In this document: piece after piece, positions 10,121-21,580 of the stretch
How positions within the stretch are numbered: position 1 is the stretch's first letter
Layout: each line of letters begins with the position of its first letter
Assembly: GCA_030512335.1 (NCBI GenBank)
Contig: JAULSU010000001.1
Span: 7,626,001 to 7,690,000, forward strand
Origin: Immersiella caudata
Lineage: Eukaryota > Ascomycota > Sordariomycetes > Sordariales > Lasiosphaeriaceae
DNA: 64,000 bases
Direction of reading: 5' to 3'
Made by a program: the position numbers and the translations under genes
The notes under the pieces: generated by a model
The model's database searches: none
What the model saw: the letters and a program-made list of their open reading frames with translations, nothing else
What the model was told of the DNA's origin: nothing

Positions 10121-11744
10121 TCACCTCCCCAAAAACCTCAACTCGGCCCACCTCAATGGCACAAACGACACCACCGTAAACGCACTCCCCACCCACAACC
10201 CAATATCACTAAACCCCGCCTTCTCCGCCAACGGCCCAACATACCAAATCTGATACATGCCCAATATCGCCCCCGCCCAACTTAACAAGAACGCCACCAG
10301 CGCCGCAACCCCCACTGGCAAATACTCTTTATCCTCCCACTTCGCCCAGTCAAACCCCTTGGTCCTTCTAAACAGCAAATGCTCCATCAACACGATCAAC
10401 ACCATGGCCTCGATCCAATACCCCATGAGCGCAAGGAAGTTCCCAAAGAAGACGAGGAGGTGTTCCCTCCCTGCCAGCGCACAGACGAGCTGGATGATGA
10501 TGATTACGCAAGTCCAAACCCAGCGGGGAACCATCTTGCCGTAGCGGCCCATGACTTGGCAGCCCAGCGCAGCAGAGTACGATCCCGGGATGGAGTTGGC
10601 GATGATACCGAGCGCGACGATAACGCCGCAGAGCTTGCCGAAGCCGCCTAGGCCGGAGTACCCCTCCACGATGAGCGCACCGGTGGAGATACCGAAGGCG
10701 TCAGCCCAAGCGGGATTGGAAGCTACGCCGGAGGCGAGTCCGATGCCAATCATGTAGACGAGGGTGAAGGAGGTGAAGAGGCCGACGAGGGTGAGCAGGA
10801 AGATCTTGAGACGGGATGTGGATTCCGGGTAGTAGACGTAGTAATCGCTTGCGGCGGCGGCCCAGGAGTTGGGGACGTAGAGGCAGAGGGAGAGGAAGGA
10901 GAGGCGGTTGGCGGCGAGGGTGAACGAGTCGACTTCGGCGTTGGGGAGGGAGGCGTCGAAGTGAGGGCCGGCGCAGCCGATGAGGACGAAGAGGGCGAGG
11001 AGTTGGGGGATCCAGGCGTAGCGCTCGTAGGTGTCTGCGAACGTTAGTCTTTGTTCTCGCAACTGAGCTCAGGGGTACCTTACGGAAGATCCACATGCCG
11101 AAGACGGCGACGACCCAGCAGACAATGGCCGCTACGACGATACCGACGACGATGGTCATCGACCCTCCGCTGACAGCCGACAGGGTCTGCCCGGTGAGGA
11201 TGAAGTTGAGCGAGATGTACCCCAGCATCAGAATGATGTTCAGCAGACACGCCAGCTTCGACGGCCAATATCCCATAAAGTACCGCAGACACACCATCGT
11301 CCGGTTGCCGCTCTGCGGGCCCCAGATGGACATGTAGCTCGTGGATGCCGACCCCAAGAAGCACCCGATCAGAGCACACATCACACTGTCCTTGAAGCCG
11401 AGACCGAAGATGAGGGGACCAAACAGGCCGGTGGTCATGTTGTTGGCGGAGATGTTCGCGCCGAACCAGAGAATGGCGACCTGGAGATCAGCAAGCAGGG
11501 AAGCGGGCTGGCGTTCATCGGGAAGAACGCGCGTGATGCCGCGGGCTTCGAAGCCCGAGAGACCCTCGATGGCATCGTTGATGCGGCGGAGGGTTGCCAA
11601 GGCGCCCCCTTTGGCAGGAACATTGCCGTCGGCCGACGAGGAGGAGTCCTTTTCCTTCTCGGCGATCTGCACCGTGTCGGAGACGGGATCGGCCTTTTCG
11701 ACGTCGACGGGGAGAGAAGACATTGTGGCGGCGGGCGGCGCCAC
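10121..11744 (-). CDS. NCS1-type purine/cytosine permease
   Basis: Exons on the minus strand: 11744-11084 and 11034-10121, a single 49-nt intron (GTAAGG...GACTAAC...CAG), 524 residues. The join gives FGMWIFHTYERYAWIPQLLA, the FHxYERYAWIP phrase typical of fungal cytosine-purine/H+ symporters of the Fcy2/FcyB group. Residues 1-50 are a hydrophilic, Ser/Lys-rich cytosolic N-terminus. About 12 hydrophobic segments follow, including AILWFGANISANNMTTGLFG (substrate-site region of NCS1 proteins) and CALIGCFLGSASTSYMSIWG. The protein ends at SFVPLRWAELRFLGR. It should import purines or cytosine across the plasma membrane, but substrate choice within NCS1 cannot be read from this. A second in-frame ATG at 11723 is an alternative start. 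Confidence 0.9.
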
Positions 11745-12990
11745 AGGGCGGTTCCCAGTTCCGTGGGCTTGGATTGTGACGCGCGAGCTGCCACTTTGCG
11801 GCGATCCTTCAGGAGGTCACACACAACAGCCGGGATGACCCGACGGGAGCAACCGACGACTGCCGTGAGAGGGGACGCAAACGAACCTAAGTCCGTACAA
11901 TTGACTGATCGGCCCACGTTTCCGTCTCCAATAGTTGACGCGTGGGGGAGACTCAGGAGCAGGAGAAGAGAAAAAAAAGAAAAGCAAAAGTACCGCGTAG
12001 CCGCCGTTATCTTTATGGCCGGCCCACTCTCCAGATCATTTCCCTTTTGCTCTTCCCGGCCACACCATTGTTCAGTGCCGGCCACCTACGGAAGTCGACC
12101 GCGACGCCTCCGGACGAGCACCTTGCCACTCCCCGAGCAAATCACCCTCCGCGCTATACCGAATCACCACTTGGCTGCCTTCGACGCCCGCAGCTTTCGC
12201 GAGCGGGGTTCATGCACGGCTGGGGCAGACGGGGGACCTCGAACTTTGTGTGACGCTGAGAAAGGAGGGAGTCCAGCACAGTCCAGGCCTGCAGCGTCAC
12301 AGCGGGCCGTAGCATCGCAGCGTGATTGGGGGGCCCGCGCCGGGGGTGATCTGCAGCGTGCCCCTAGCTCCGAGAACACCCCTGACGTTGGGGGCGGGTT
12401 GCACCTCGAGTCTAACCCAGACTGCTGGAATTAGTAAAAAAACGAAATTTCCCCAGGAGGCTGACCAAACGCTGTTGCGGCCAGTGCCCGACTCGTGGTC
12501 AGGAGGTTGGTCGTCCTCTGGGCAAGCGGTGGCACTCCCCCCCAGAGCTTTGGTGATGAGAGGCCCCAATGGAGGAACAACTGATTGGGTGAACTTTGCT
12601 GGTGTGCCAAGTATCAGCGCTTGCTAGGTGTGATATGCTAGGGCCAAAACGGGATAATCAGGAAAAAACCAAAAGCGTCAGCTGTCGCCCTGTCTGTTGA
12701 CTCGTCAAATCGACCACCTTCATAGCGTGGGCATAGTTCGTACAAAATACGTAAAAAGCAACCAAATAGTAAGCGTTCGCGCCATCCAAGACAGTCCCCA
12801 AAGTTCCCTTGAGCCTACCGGTTTTCCCATCGGTGGCTTGCCCCGAAACTCCATGCATCCAAAAAGTGAGACACCCAAACTCCGAGAATCCAAGCCTTGT
12901 GGCCGCCACGACCGCCCAGTCCCGTATCCGTCTTAGCGGGCTGCAACATCTGCAATCCCTTAACCCGCTGGGATCAGGCTCTTGCCTCCA
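11745..12990. other. intergenic: permease promoter and downstream of the rhodopsin-like gene
   Basis: No gene supported. Contains an A/G-rich run near 11960-11990 and several chance frames. It should include the 5' region of the permease (transcribed to the left). Confidence 0.45.
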
Positions 12991-14455
12991 TCAGGGAATG
13001 CCGCGCGATGGGAGCTGCTCATTCGTCTCCCGCGATTCCTGATGTATCGACCTCGTTTGCAGCTCAATGTCCTCTTCGTCATCATGTCTCATGATTGCTT
13101 CTTCGCTGATTGTTTTGCTGAGCCTCGAGGGAGCAGCGCCAGGCCCATCCCCTCGGGTGCGAAGTGTCGTTTCGCCATGTCCTCCAACGTGCGTGCTCCA
13201 GAGTGATGCAGGAAGCATCGAATGGATGAATCGTTTTCGCTCTTGTCGCGCCCCCTGCTCCTGTTTGGGAGGAATCGGCGGTGGTTGCGGCTGCTCAGAG
13301 CCGAAAGAGGCCCAAGTCCCCATCTTGAACACATGCGCGATGAACTGCCAACAGAGCGGGATATTTCCAACATAAACGCAGGTGCAAATCTCTGCGACAT
13401 ACCAATACGTGTAGACGAGGTCGTTGGGGTTGCTGAAGTTGTAGTACCGGTTGAGGCAAGCCATGATGATCTGTAAAACTGTCAATCTCCATTCCGGATC
13501 CAGGTGAAGAGACTCACGTTGAGAAGCCCAAGTCCCAGCACGCAGCAGAGTATGATCTTCCTGTAACGCAAAGGTTAGCTATGGGGCAGCTGAGGACGCA
13601 GGGCTGCGTACCTCTTCATAGGAATCCGGCTCCTTATCACGATGGGAATCGGAACGCAAAGGAGAAAGATGTCCGACGAAATGTTAAAGGCCGTTGCGAA
13701 TATCATGTGGTTGTAAAACGTCGCACACTCGGCTGCACCCGTTAGCGTCCATTCGATCAGACCGCGGCTGAGACATACAGTTTTCCGCAGGCAGAGCCCA
13801 GTACTGCTCAACGGGCTGGCACCAGAACCCCAGTAGCAACCCCACGACAAGCACATAAGCAACGATGCAATACCCAAAGAGCAGCTTCACGAGCAAATGC
13901 TGCCGTTGGTATGCCACCCTAGGGCATGTTAGCACTCGTCAATAAGAGAAAAGCAGGACCACCCACGTTAGACGGTGATACAGAATGAGGAGACAGATCT
14001 TAACGAGCCAAATCGTGGAGAGAGCGTTGATCTCCATGACCAACGCCATCTTGCTGCCAAAAATTGCCATGTCGACCTCTGCCGGCGAGAGGCTAGCCGC
14101 GGTCTCGTCATCGATGAAGTTGCTGCCGTTCTTGGCTACCTCGTTGAGGCAGACCATGCATACTGTGAACGTCACCTGCCAGGCGGGTCAGTGAGGCGGC
14201 GGAGGGACAAAAGCAAACCAACTTACGGAGACAACCATCATCAGCCAGTCCTCGATCTGAAGTTTGGCCCAGCTGCGGAACCTCATGCGGCGGGATACCC
14301 TGACCATTCATCAGCGCCCCGCAAGAACTCCACCAAGCAGATCGAAGCCCGATCCAAGACAGATGCGGCACTCACATCCGACACGCAATCAGGAGGGCGC
14401 CCAACGACCATAGCGTCCATGTTTCGATGGCCAATTTCTGAGGGAAATCGAGCAT
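12991..14455 (-). CDS. rhodopsin-like (PTH11-related) seven-TM integral membrane protein
   Basis: Seven minus-strand exons: 14455-14376, 14299-14227, 14175-13967, 13918-13779, 13732-13612, 13560-13518, 13470-12991, giving 381 residues. All joins keep phase. An in-frame stop just upstream fixes ATG 14455. The product shows the fungal rhodopsin-domain pattern: CRMVSRRMRFRSWAKLQIED then W, LSTIWLVKICLLILYHRLT, LLGFWCQPVEQYWAL, FNISSDIFLLCVPIPIVIRS, and KIILCCVLGLGLLNIIMACL before NRYYNFSNPND. A hydrophilic tail of about 115 residues is cytosolic in the family model. Such proteins are mostly uncharacterised and some relatives are PTH11-type receptors. Here the CFEM domain is absent. Start-to-start divergence with the GMC gene (491 bp) suggests a shared promoter. 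Confidence 0.88.
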
Positions 14456-14947
14456 CTCAGGTCAGCCGGCAGCATGCAATGACGGCAGGAGAAACAACAG
14501 TAGTGATGGCCGCAAAGGGGGCATGGTAAAAGTGAGCGATGCGGGATGATCCATCTCGGCATATGACGCCTGTGGCCGCCTTTATCATCCTCGTAGCGCG
14601 CTTCAATGCAAAAGCAACTGGGTGCTGACGCGCGCCACAGGCGACCCAAGACACAAAATACCAAGAGGACGGGAAATTGTCCTCTGCCGTTCGGGGACTA
14701 ACTCGCTGGCCCCCGTTGCGTGGGATGTCGGATCCAACCCCATTGGATGAAGCTATTTTCCTGGTGCATACGCAGTATTTTAGGCCGTCCCCGTGTGGTA
14801 AAGTGTGGGAGGCGAACGGGTCACTGGCCCGAATCAAAACCGGGGAGGCCATAGCGGGGTTACTGAGCTGGAAGGAACCCTTGCGAACGAGTCGCGGGGG
14901 GGTAGATAACAGGCGTGGTGTCTCACTCTCTTCCCTGCGACCCTGCA
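14456..14947. promoter_or_regulatory. divergent promoter region between rhodopsin-like and GMC genes
   Basis: The only space between two opposite start codons, about 490 bp. No clear TATA box was found. That both promoters lie here follows from the gene order. Confidence 0.55.
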
Positions 14948-17018
14948 ATGTCAATCGCCATTTTCCGCGCTCCCCAATCAATGGATCACCCACAGCTGAC
15001 TGTAGAGGACTTTGCCGGGAAGCCGTTCGACTTCCTGGTCGTCGGTGGTGGTACAGCTGGTCTTGCGGTTGCGGCCCGATTGTCAGAGCGGCTAGGTCTG
15101 ACCATCGGTGTTCTGGAAGCGGGCTTGCCTGCCACTGGAAACAGCGCTGTCGACTTTCCGGGCCTGGCGGGCCACGCGCTCGGCAGTGACCTAGACTGGA
15201 AATTTCGGACCGTTGCGCAGCCGGGGCTCGGCGGACGGGAGGCCCCGTGGGCGCGCGGGAAGGTCGTGGGTGGCTCCAGCGCCCTCAATTACATGACCTG
15301 GAATCGCGCCAGCAGGACCGATTATGACGAGTGGCGTGAGCTGGGGAACCACGGTTGGGGTTGGGATGATCTCTTGTCAGTTTGCTGCTTTGTTCTTTGT
15401 CTCCCCACCCCCTCCCCTTTTACTTTTTCCCAATACGAACCCCCACGCTTGCTCGCGCGACTATCGATTGCCATATCTTTGGCGAGCCAGCAACTAAAGG
15501 ATCCAATTGCAGGCCATATTTCAAGAAAAGCGAGACATTCCACGCAGCATCCGCAGATAACGAGAAAGTTGCAACACTCGTCTCCCACGATGGCCTTGTC
15601 GGCGACAACGGGCCCGTGCAGATTGCATACCCGAACGAGTTCAGCCCGTCCCACCGGTTCTGGCACGGCACGTTGAACGCCGTAGGAGTCGAGACCAATG
15701 ATGCGCATCTCGCTGGCAGCAACGTCGGCGTCTGGACAAGTTTAGTCTCGGTCGATCCCCGGTCTGCTACTAGATCCTACGCAGCTACCGCGTACTATCA
15801 ACCCAGCGCGACACGTCCGAATCTCATCGTGCTCACTGGGGCAGAAGTCCGCGAGATCCTTCTCGTCCAGGATGGCGTCTCTGGTCAATGGACAGCCAAA
15901 GGGGTTCGCTTCTTGCACGGCGGAGCAGAGTTCTCAGCGTTCGCTTCTCGGGAAGTCATCCTGTCCGCAGGCTCCGTCCAGTCGCCTCAAATCCTTGAGC
16001 TGTCCGGGGTAGGCGGCAGTGCGGTCCTTTTCGCTGCGGGAATTCCGGTGAAGGTTGACAATCCCAACGTTGGCGAGAATCTTCAAGATCATCTGAGTGC
16101 GTTGTCTTCTTGTGGGGTGTTACTCCTGAAGTACGCTGACCCTGGTGTTCAGCAACGTCGCTTATCTTCGAGGTCGACCCATCCCTTCCCACCCCTGACG
16201 ACTTGAACATCAAGGAGGCATTTGCCGCCGCCGAAGATGAGTACGCAAAGGCGCGAATGGGGCCGCTGACAACGGTGCCGGTCTCGATGGCCTACGTGCC
16301 TCTCACTAAAGTGGCCCCGCCAGAGAGTCTAGAGGGCATCGTTTCGTCCATCTCATCACCCACAAACGCAGAACTTCCCTCCGCCGAGCGAGACGCCATA
16401 TTCCGCCGCAAATATACCTCTACCTCCTCCCACTCGATTGGCCATGTTGAATACGTCTTCGACCTCGGCAACTGGGGCCCCGACTTCGTTCCAGATCCAT
16501 CGGGCAAGAAGTACGGCAGCATGCTGCAAATCTTGCAGTATCCCTTCTCCCGGGGAAGCATTCATATCAAGCCATCGCACGCGTCGCAGTCGCTTGTTGA
16601 CGGGCTCGCCATCGATCCACAATACTTCGGCGGGGAGAATGGCCACCTTGACCTTGAGGTTGCGTTGCATGGGCATCGATTCGCAGAGAAAATTTGCTCG
16701 GCCGAGCCGTTGAGGAGCATCATTCGTGCTCAAGTCTCTCCGACGCCGGAGGAGGCGAGGGACGAAGGGAGCCTTCGGGAGTGGCTGAAGAGGGTTATGG
16801 TTACTGACTGGCACCCTGTCGGAACTTGTGCCATGGGCGGCCGAGCGGGGGCGAAGGCTGGTGTGGTCGACGAGAGATTACGCGTGTACGGAGTCAAGGG
16901 ATTGCGCGTCGTTGATGCCAGCGTGATGCCTCTTCAGATCAGCGCCCATCTACAGGCAACCGTCTATGCAATTGCCGAAAAGGCTGCAGATATGATTTTA
17001 GAAGATGCCGGGCTGTAG
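14948..17018 (+). CDS. GMC-family FAD oxidoreductase (aryl-alcohol/choline-oxidase type)
   Basis: Exons 14948-15375, 15513-16096, 16153-17018, giving 625 residues. Intron 1 uses GTCAGT and has CAACTAAAGG near the acceptor; intron 2 uses GTGCGT. Near the N-terminus FDFLVVGGGTAGLAVAARL is the FAD-binding GxGxxG (G33, G35, G38). GKVVGGSSALNYMTWNRAS is GMC signature 1 and SAGSVQSPQILELSGVG is signature 2. The C-terminal WHPVGTCAMG carries the catalytic His (about H558), and LQISAHLQATVYAIAEKAAD has the second active-site His (about H603). It should oxidise an alcohol with O2 or a quinone; the substrate is unknown. No signal peptide is visible, so it is probably intracellular. ATG 14948 is the first in frame; ATG 14981 would also leave a normal N-terminus. 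Confidence 0.9.
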
Positions 17019-18536
17019 ATAATGTCGAAATCAAGATCTGACGGAATCATTGTCGAGGTCCCCGCCCCGCCGAGCGGCAAATTTTTCCACCTGGATCGGG
17101 CAGGCAGTTGCAAAGGATGGGAAGGAGCAGCTCGCTCAGCGGACCACCTCCCTAAATCGGGCTGCTTCGACCCATTGCATTCACCTAGGGATTGGCAAGT
17201 ACCCACCATGCACCAATCCCTATCATCTGCAAGCTTCTTCATCTTGGAGTTCTTTCAACTTCCGCATGACAAACAGTGTTCTCTTTGATGGTCTATCCTC
17301 CAGATCGCAAGGCGTTTTTCCTGGGAACATGTACCGCGTTGAATCCGTGCGATATCTGTACTCTCTGGCTATTGTTTCCAATCACATACAGCTGTGGCAC
17401 ATGGCGGAGGCCCTGAGAGGCGGTCAAGGGCGCGTCCAGAAGCCGCAACGTTCCATCCTCAATGTCAAGCTCATTGAGGACATTTAGTGTACCGAACTGT
17501 CATATCCATCCACCCGCAAGATTCCCGCCACCCATCTCGATGTTTGCCTCTCCAACCCTAGCCCCGAATCTAGACGCCTGGGTTGTTTAATTGCGGTCCT
17601 GCATTCTCAGGAGCGAGATCGTTTGCTGATGGAGAGTGCACTACTTTGCAGCTCGGCCTTGCCATCTACAACTCCCTAATGGTCACGACGAACCCACCGA
17701 GGCGGCAAAAGGGCACAGCAGTGTATTGTCTTCGTCGCGTCTGCTCCCGCGCTCTCTGCCCGACGCAAAACTTGGCTGCTCAACATCAGCCATCAAAGAG
17801 AGCGGAGAACATGAATGGGTCACCGATAGTCTACACTCCTTATCTTGATTTCTCCTATTCACTCACTGGGCCCATTTCATGCACAAATAGAGGTTTGTCG
17901 GAGGCACGTCAAGTGAGTAGATTTCAAGAATTGAGGCATGGGATGAAGGACCTTGGGTGTATAGTTGGATCCAGCCATTACACACAAATGACATGTGGTA
18001 GAATGAGAGCTACCCTCTGTCTTGACCGTCATGTAATAGTCAGTCATCGAGGGCCCGAGTGTCATAAGTAATGTTGTTCTTCTGCTATTAGCCAACTCCC
18101 CGGACCTAGCCATGATTTGAAACGGGTTAGACACGGGTGCACTGTCCGTGAACTGCACCTTTTGAGTCAACAATCCTCTTAACTGCACCTGAGGCTGGAA
18201 TTTGCCCCTGAATAGTGTAAGGCGGCGACGCTGATTGGCTGCCCTGCTCATGTCCACAATCGGGCCCGAGCGCCTTCCAAGTGCCAAGGCGCTCGGGCCA
18301 TTGCAAACAACCCCGCGACTAGGTTTGTTGACTTGCGTCGACGCGATGATCACTTCTCCGCAATCCGCAACCCTGTCGAGCGTAGGGACAAATACCATCC
18401 AGCTACGAGACTAATAAGCACTTCGATTGTTGACGGCACAAAAAACTGAGATACGATCCTCCCAACTCCGCGCTGCGAGTGGCATCTGACCGACAACATC
18501 CCGTCCCAAAACCCTAACAGCACAAACCGAATCGCG
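17019..18536. other. intergenic, contains a GC-rich hairpin
   Basis: About 1.5 kb without a supported gene. The only notable structure is the perfect inverted repeat at 18263-18299, listed separately. Confidence 0.5.
18263..18299. repeat. perfect 14-bp inverted repeat (hairpin)
   Basis: Left arm GGCCCGAGCGCCTT (18263-18276), 9-nt loop CCAAGTGCC, right arm AAGGCGCTCGGGCC (18286-18299), an exact reverse complement. It is very GC-rich and would form a stable stem-loop in RNA or cruciform DNA. It sits about 240 bp upstream of the SPC19 start codon. Function unknown. Confidence 0.85.
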
Positions 18537-19133
18537 ATGACAACGACCTCATCCACCTACGGCGAATGCGCCGCCTCCCTCCGCACCTCTCTCTCCTTCC
18601 TTGAGTCCTCCGTCTCTACCCTCGGCACCGGGGTAGAAGACTTCCCCCGCCTTAGCTCCGTACTCAAAACCGTCCGGGTACGTCCCCGCTCTTGTCTCAG
18701 CCCCTCCTAAACAGTACAAACAAACTAAACTAACACCCACCCCTAGCACTACGAACTAATCCCCCAACCCACCCTCGCCGCCGCCGAAGCCTCCCTGCGC
18801 GATGAAATCGGCCCCTTTGTAGCGCTCCTACTCGATCGCGCGGATAAACACCTCGAGCGCCAGGCGCGAAGGATCGAGACTCTCAAGGCGAAGGCGGAGT
18901 TGAATGCGGGCAGGTTGTCACATTTTCCGGGGGAGGCAGACGAGGGATCGCGTGCACGAGAGAGAACACAGTCGAGGAACAAGGGGAAGGGTAGGGCGCT
19001 GGACGGGGAGGCAGCGTTGAGGGCGAAGGTGGTTAGACAAAGGAAGGAGGCGTTGAGGTACGGTGTGGAGAGGTTGGAGTTGGAGGTGTTGCAGAAGGAG
19101 AGGGAGTTGAGGGTACGGCTGGAGAAGGCTTGA
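18537..19133 (+). CDS. SPC19: DASH complex subunit Spc19
   Basis: Exons 18537-18677 and 18747-19133, 69-nt intron (GTACGT...ACTAAC...TAG), 175 residues. The N-terminus YGECAASLRTSLSFLESSVS followed by LGTGVEDFPRLSSVLKTVRH and YELIPQPTLAAAEASLRDEI is the conserved Spc19 core. The C-terminal half is an Arg/Glu/Lys-rich coiled coil. Length fits fungal Spc19 (about 160-200 residues). In yeasts the protein belongs to the ten-subunit DASH/Dam1 ring that couples kinetochores to spindle microtubules. The second half carries the expected LDRADKHLERQARRIETLKA helix. It is a single conserved gene with no functional link visible to its neighbours. Confidence 0.9.
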
Positions 19134-20572
19134 GTGGAGCGAGAAGGTTTGGTGAAAACAGTTTCCTTGCAAAGGAAAGCTCCTGTTTCTGGGACCACGA
19201 CGTCGAGACATCGTTGGCCACAAGAGGCTCTTCGGTCGGAACTTTGCGGACCAGCTGGTTGGGATGTCACATTTGATGTTGGTCCGACGTAGGAACGGGT
19301 GTACCCAAAGTATCCTTCAGGCCGATGCAAGCCTCCTGCGTGGCGCGTTCAAGGCGTCGACAACGTCGTCGCAAGGCCCGGGTCGGCGGGTTTGATGCCA
19401 TCGAGGCTTACATGCTGCTGAACGTCGATTTGGTGCCTGAATTAGTCGTCGCTGATTCAAACTAGGAATCTGTCGGCTGACAACCCCAGACGCAGATCCA
19501 GAGCGAGCAGTGGCGAAGCACAGAGGACGGGGAACGTCATGTACGGGGGACAGAACCAAGTGCCTGGTTTGGTAGACGTGGGTTGAGCGAGTGGCGCATC
19601 GGGCCGTGGCACAAGAGGCGCCAATCTTGTGTCCTGCATGCACACCGCCAGTGGGCTCTTACAGCAGAAAGTACAGTACTGGTGTTTGCGAACACCAACA
19701 TTGTCCAACTTCAGGGCCACCGCGATCCTGTCAGCTTGGAGCCATGGCACAGACCGCGTGTTCAATTTTGGGAACCATTGCAAGCCCTTGTCCACAATGC
19801 AACTCTAGCCCCCAACCTCCAGGCTGCCAAATAGCAGGGAATCCACCAATTTGACAGAATATGACAGAATATGCGATAATCTCACATCACCAAGCTCAAT
19901 AAACATCGGTCGTGATCTTTCAATGTTTTTCCATTGACGTTTCAACAGCGGGCCTCAATAGATCCCTGGCATCTGCTTCTATGCCAACCTGTGTGCCCCT
20001 TGCCGTCATTCATGATGTCTGTCTGTCTCTGCCACCCTCTGTTCCCAACACCAAACATGACATATCTGTAAAAGAAAAAGTTGAGTACCCTGACGCAAGA
20101 AAAAGAAGGTGAAGTCGTGGTGGAAGAGGAAGGTTAATAACGGGTGGTTTGGTAAAGTGTCTCTCACATACACAAAGTAGTACAAGAATAAAGCGAAGAA
20201 TAAAAAGGTCAGAAAGCACACACGCCCCCAAAACCAACCAGATCCTCCCAAACAACCGCAGTGTTTTGCTCCCATCCAACAGATCCAAAGCCGAAGCTGA
20301 CTCGGCTGAAAAGCCTGCGAATACCTCAGCAGGCCAGACGAAAACGAAGGTACGCGGGCTCGTCTGTCGCGTCTATTGCGACATCTCCCAGCGGCGAAAG
20401 GTCCCCGCATCTCGAGCGCGCGCCCAAAGGAATCGGTTCGGGATAGGGTATATAGAACGTCATCCGAGTGAAATCATCCACATGGTATCATGCGCCGTTT
20501 TTCGTTGCTCGCAATCGTGGAAAGAATCCGTTGGAAAATCCACCAACTCCTTTCCCTGATGTCATGAGACTT
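19134..20572. other. convergent intergenic space, SPC19 / SHO1
   Basis: No gene supported. Near 19853-19873 the 11-bp unit TGACAGAATAT is repeated directly in tandem. The right part should hold the SHO1 3' UTR. Confidence 0.45.
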
Positions 20573-21580
20573 CTATAATAGGATGAGGTAGTTGCTTGGG
20601 GCGATGCCTGTCTGGCCGTTTTCTTTCCGTGCTTGCCACCACCTCCCGCTGACGTCGCTGACTTCAAGGATTTCGTGCTTGGAGAATGAGATCTCGTTCG
20701 CGTCCTCAGGGTTGGCCTCGTAGCTGTAGATGGCCTTGGCCCGGTATGGGTACTCTGTGGGAGGAACGATCTCATCGCCGGTTCCTGGCACGGCAGGCCC
20801 GGCCTTGACAGCGGGCGATGCTGCGGGGAATGCTGGCGCAATGGTTGAGTTTCGCATTGTGGATGTCATGCCACCGACAGGCGACGGATTCTCGAGGCCG
20901 TTAAGCTGAGCCGTATACATCTGCGGGGGTTGGACAGAGGTGGAAGTCTCGGGGCGGCCGATGCCGTAGCCACCATTCATCGTTTGGCGGTTCGCCGACG
21001 ACTCCTTGGCGAGGGCGAACGAGTCGATGTAGGCGCGGGGGACGGCAGATGGGGCAGAGCCGAAGTAGAAGATCCAGACAACCTGGGACAAAGTCAGTTG
21101 GGCGCTAAACTGGGATGAAAGAAGCGGGACGTACCGTCACCATGGTCAAGAGGATAAAGCCAGCAGCAGCAGCCTCCCGAGCGCCATTTTGGGTGTGGAT
21201 AAGGCTATTGACGGACGAGGTTGCCAAAATAAGGCCACAGCCCAGATATCCGACAATTGCGACGTGGTAGGTTTGCGTGCTGTCTGAGGCGACGACGACG
21301 AATATGCCGACGATCGCAAAGAAGTAAAAGACGACCGTCCACCACGTGAACAGCGGGAAATTGCTTGTTTGGATGTGGGCAAAGACAGAGCCGAAGAAGG
21401 AGATGATCCATGCCAGCTGGTAAGCAAGGTGGTTAGCATCGCACATGAACGCAAAGTATACAGGAGATCGAAGCTTACTGCAGAGATGGAGATGGTCGCA
21501 AGCGCGAACGGGTCCCCAATTACATTTCCGAGGCTGATTCCCTTGCGACCGCCGCCATACTGGACCCTAGAGTTCTCCAT
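20573..21580 (-). CDS. SHO1: high-osmolarity sensor Sho1
   Basis: Minus-strand exons 21580-21479, 21416-21135, 21082-20573, giving 297 residues, all joins in phase 0. The N-terminus NVIGDPFALATISISALAWI opens the first of four closely spaced membrane helices (about residues 26-46, 54-76, 86-104, 117-137). A Ser/Pro/Thr-rich cytosolic linker follows. The C-terminal SH3 domain (about 238-297) shows YRAKAIYSYEANPEDANEIS, SGRWWQARKENGQTGIAPSN and YLILL. Sho1 is the plasma-membrane anchor of one branch of the HOG MAP-kinase pathway; its SH3 binds the MAPKK Pbs2. An upstream in-frame start at 21622 would add 14 residues, but the family normally begins shortly before the GDPFALATI motif. Confidence 0.95.
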
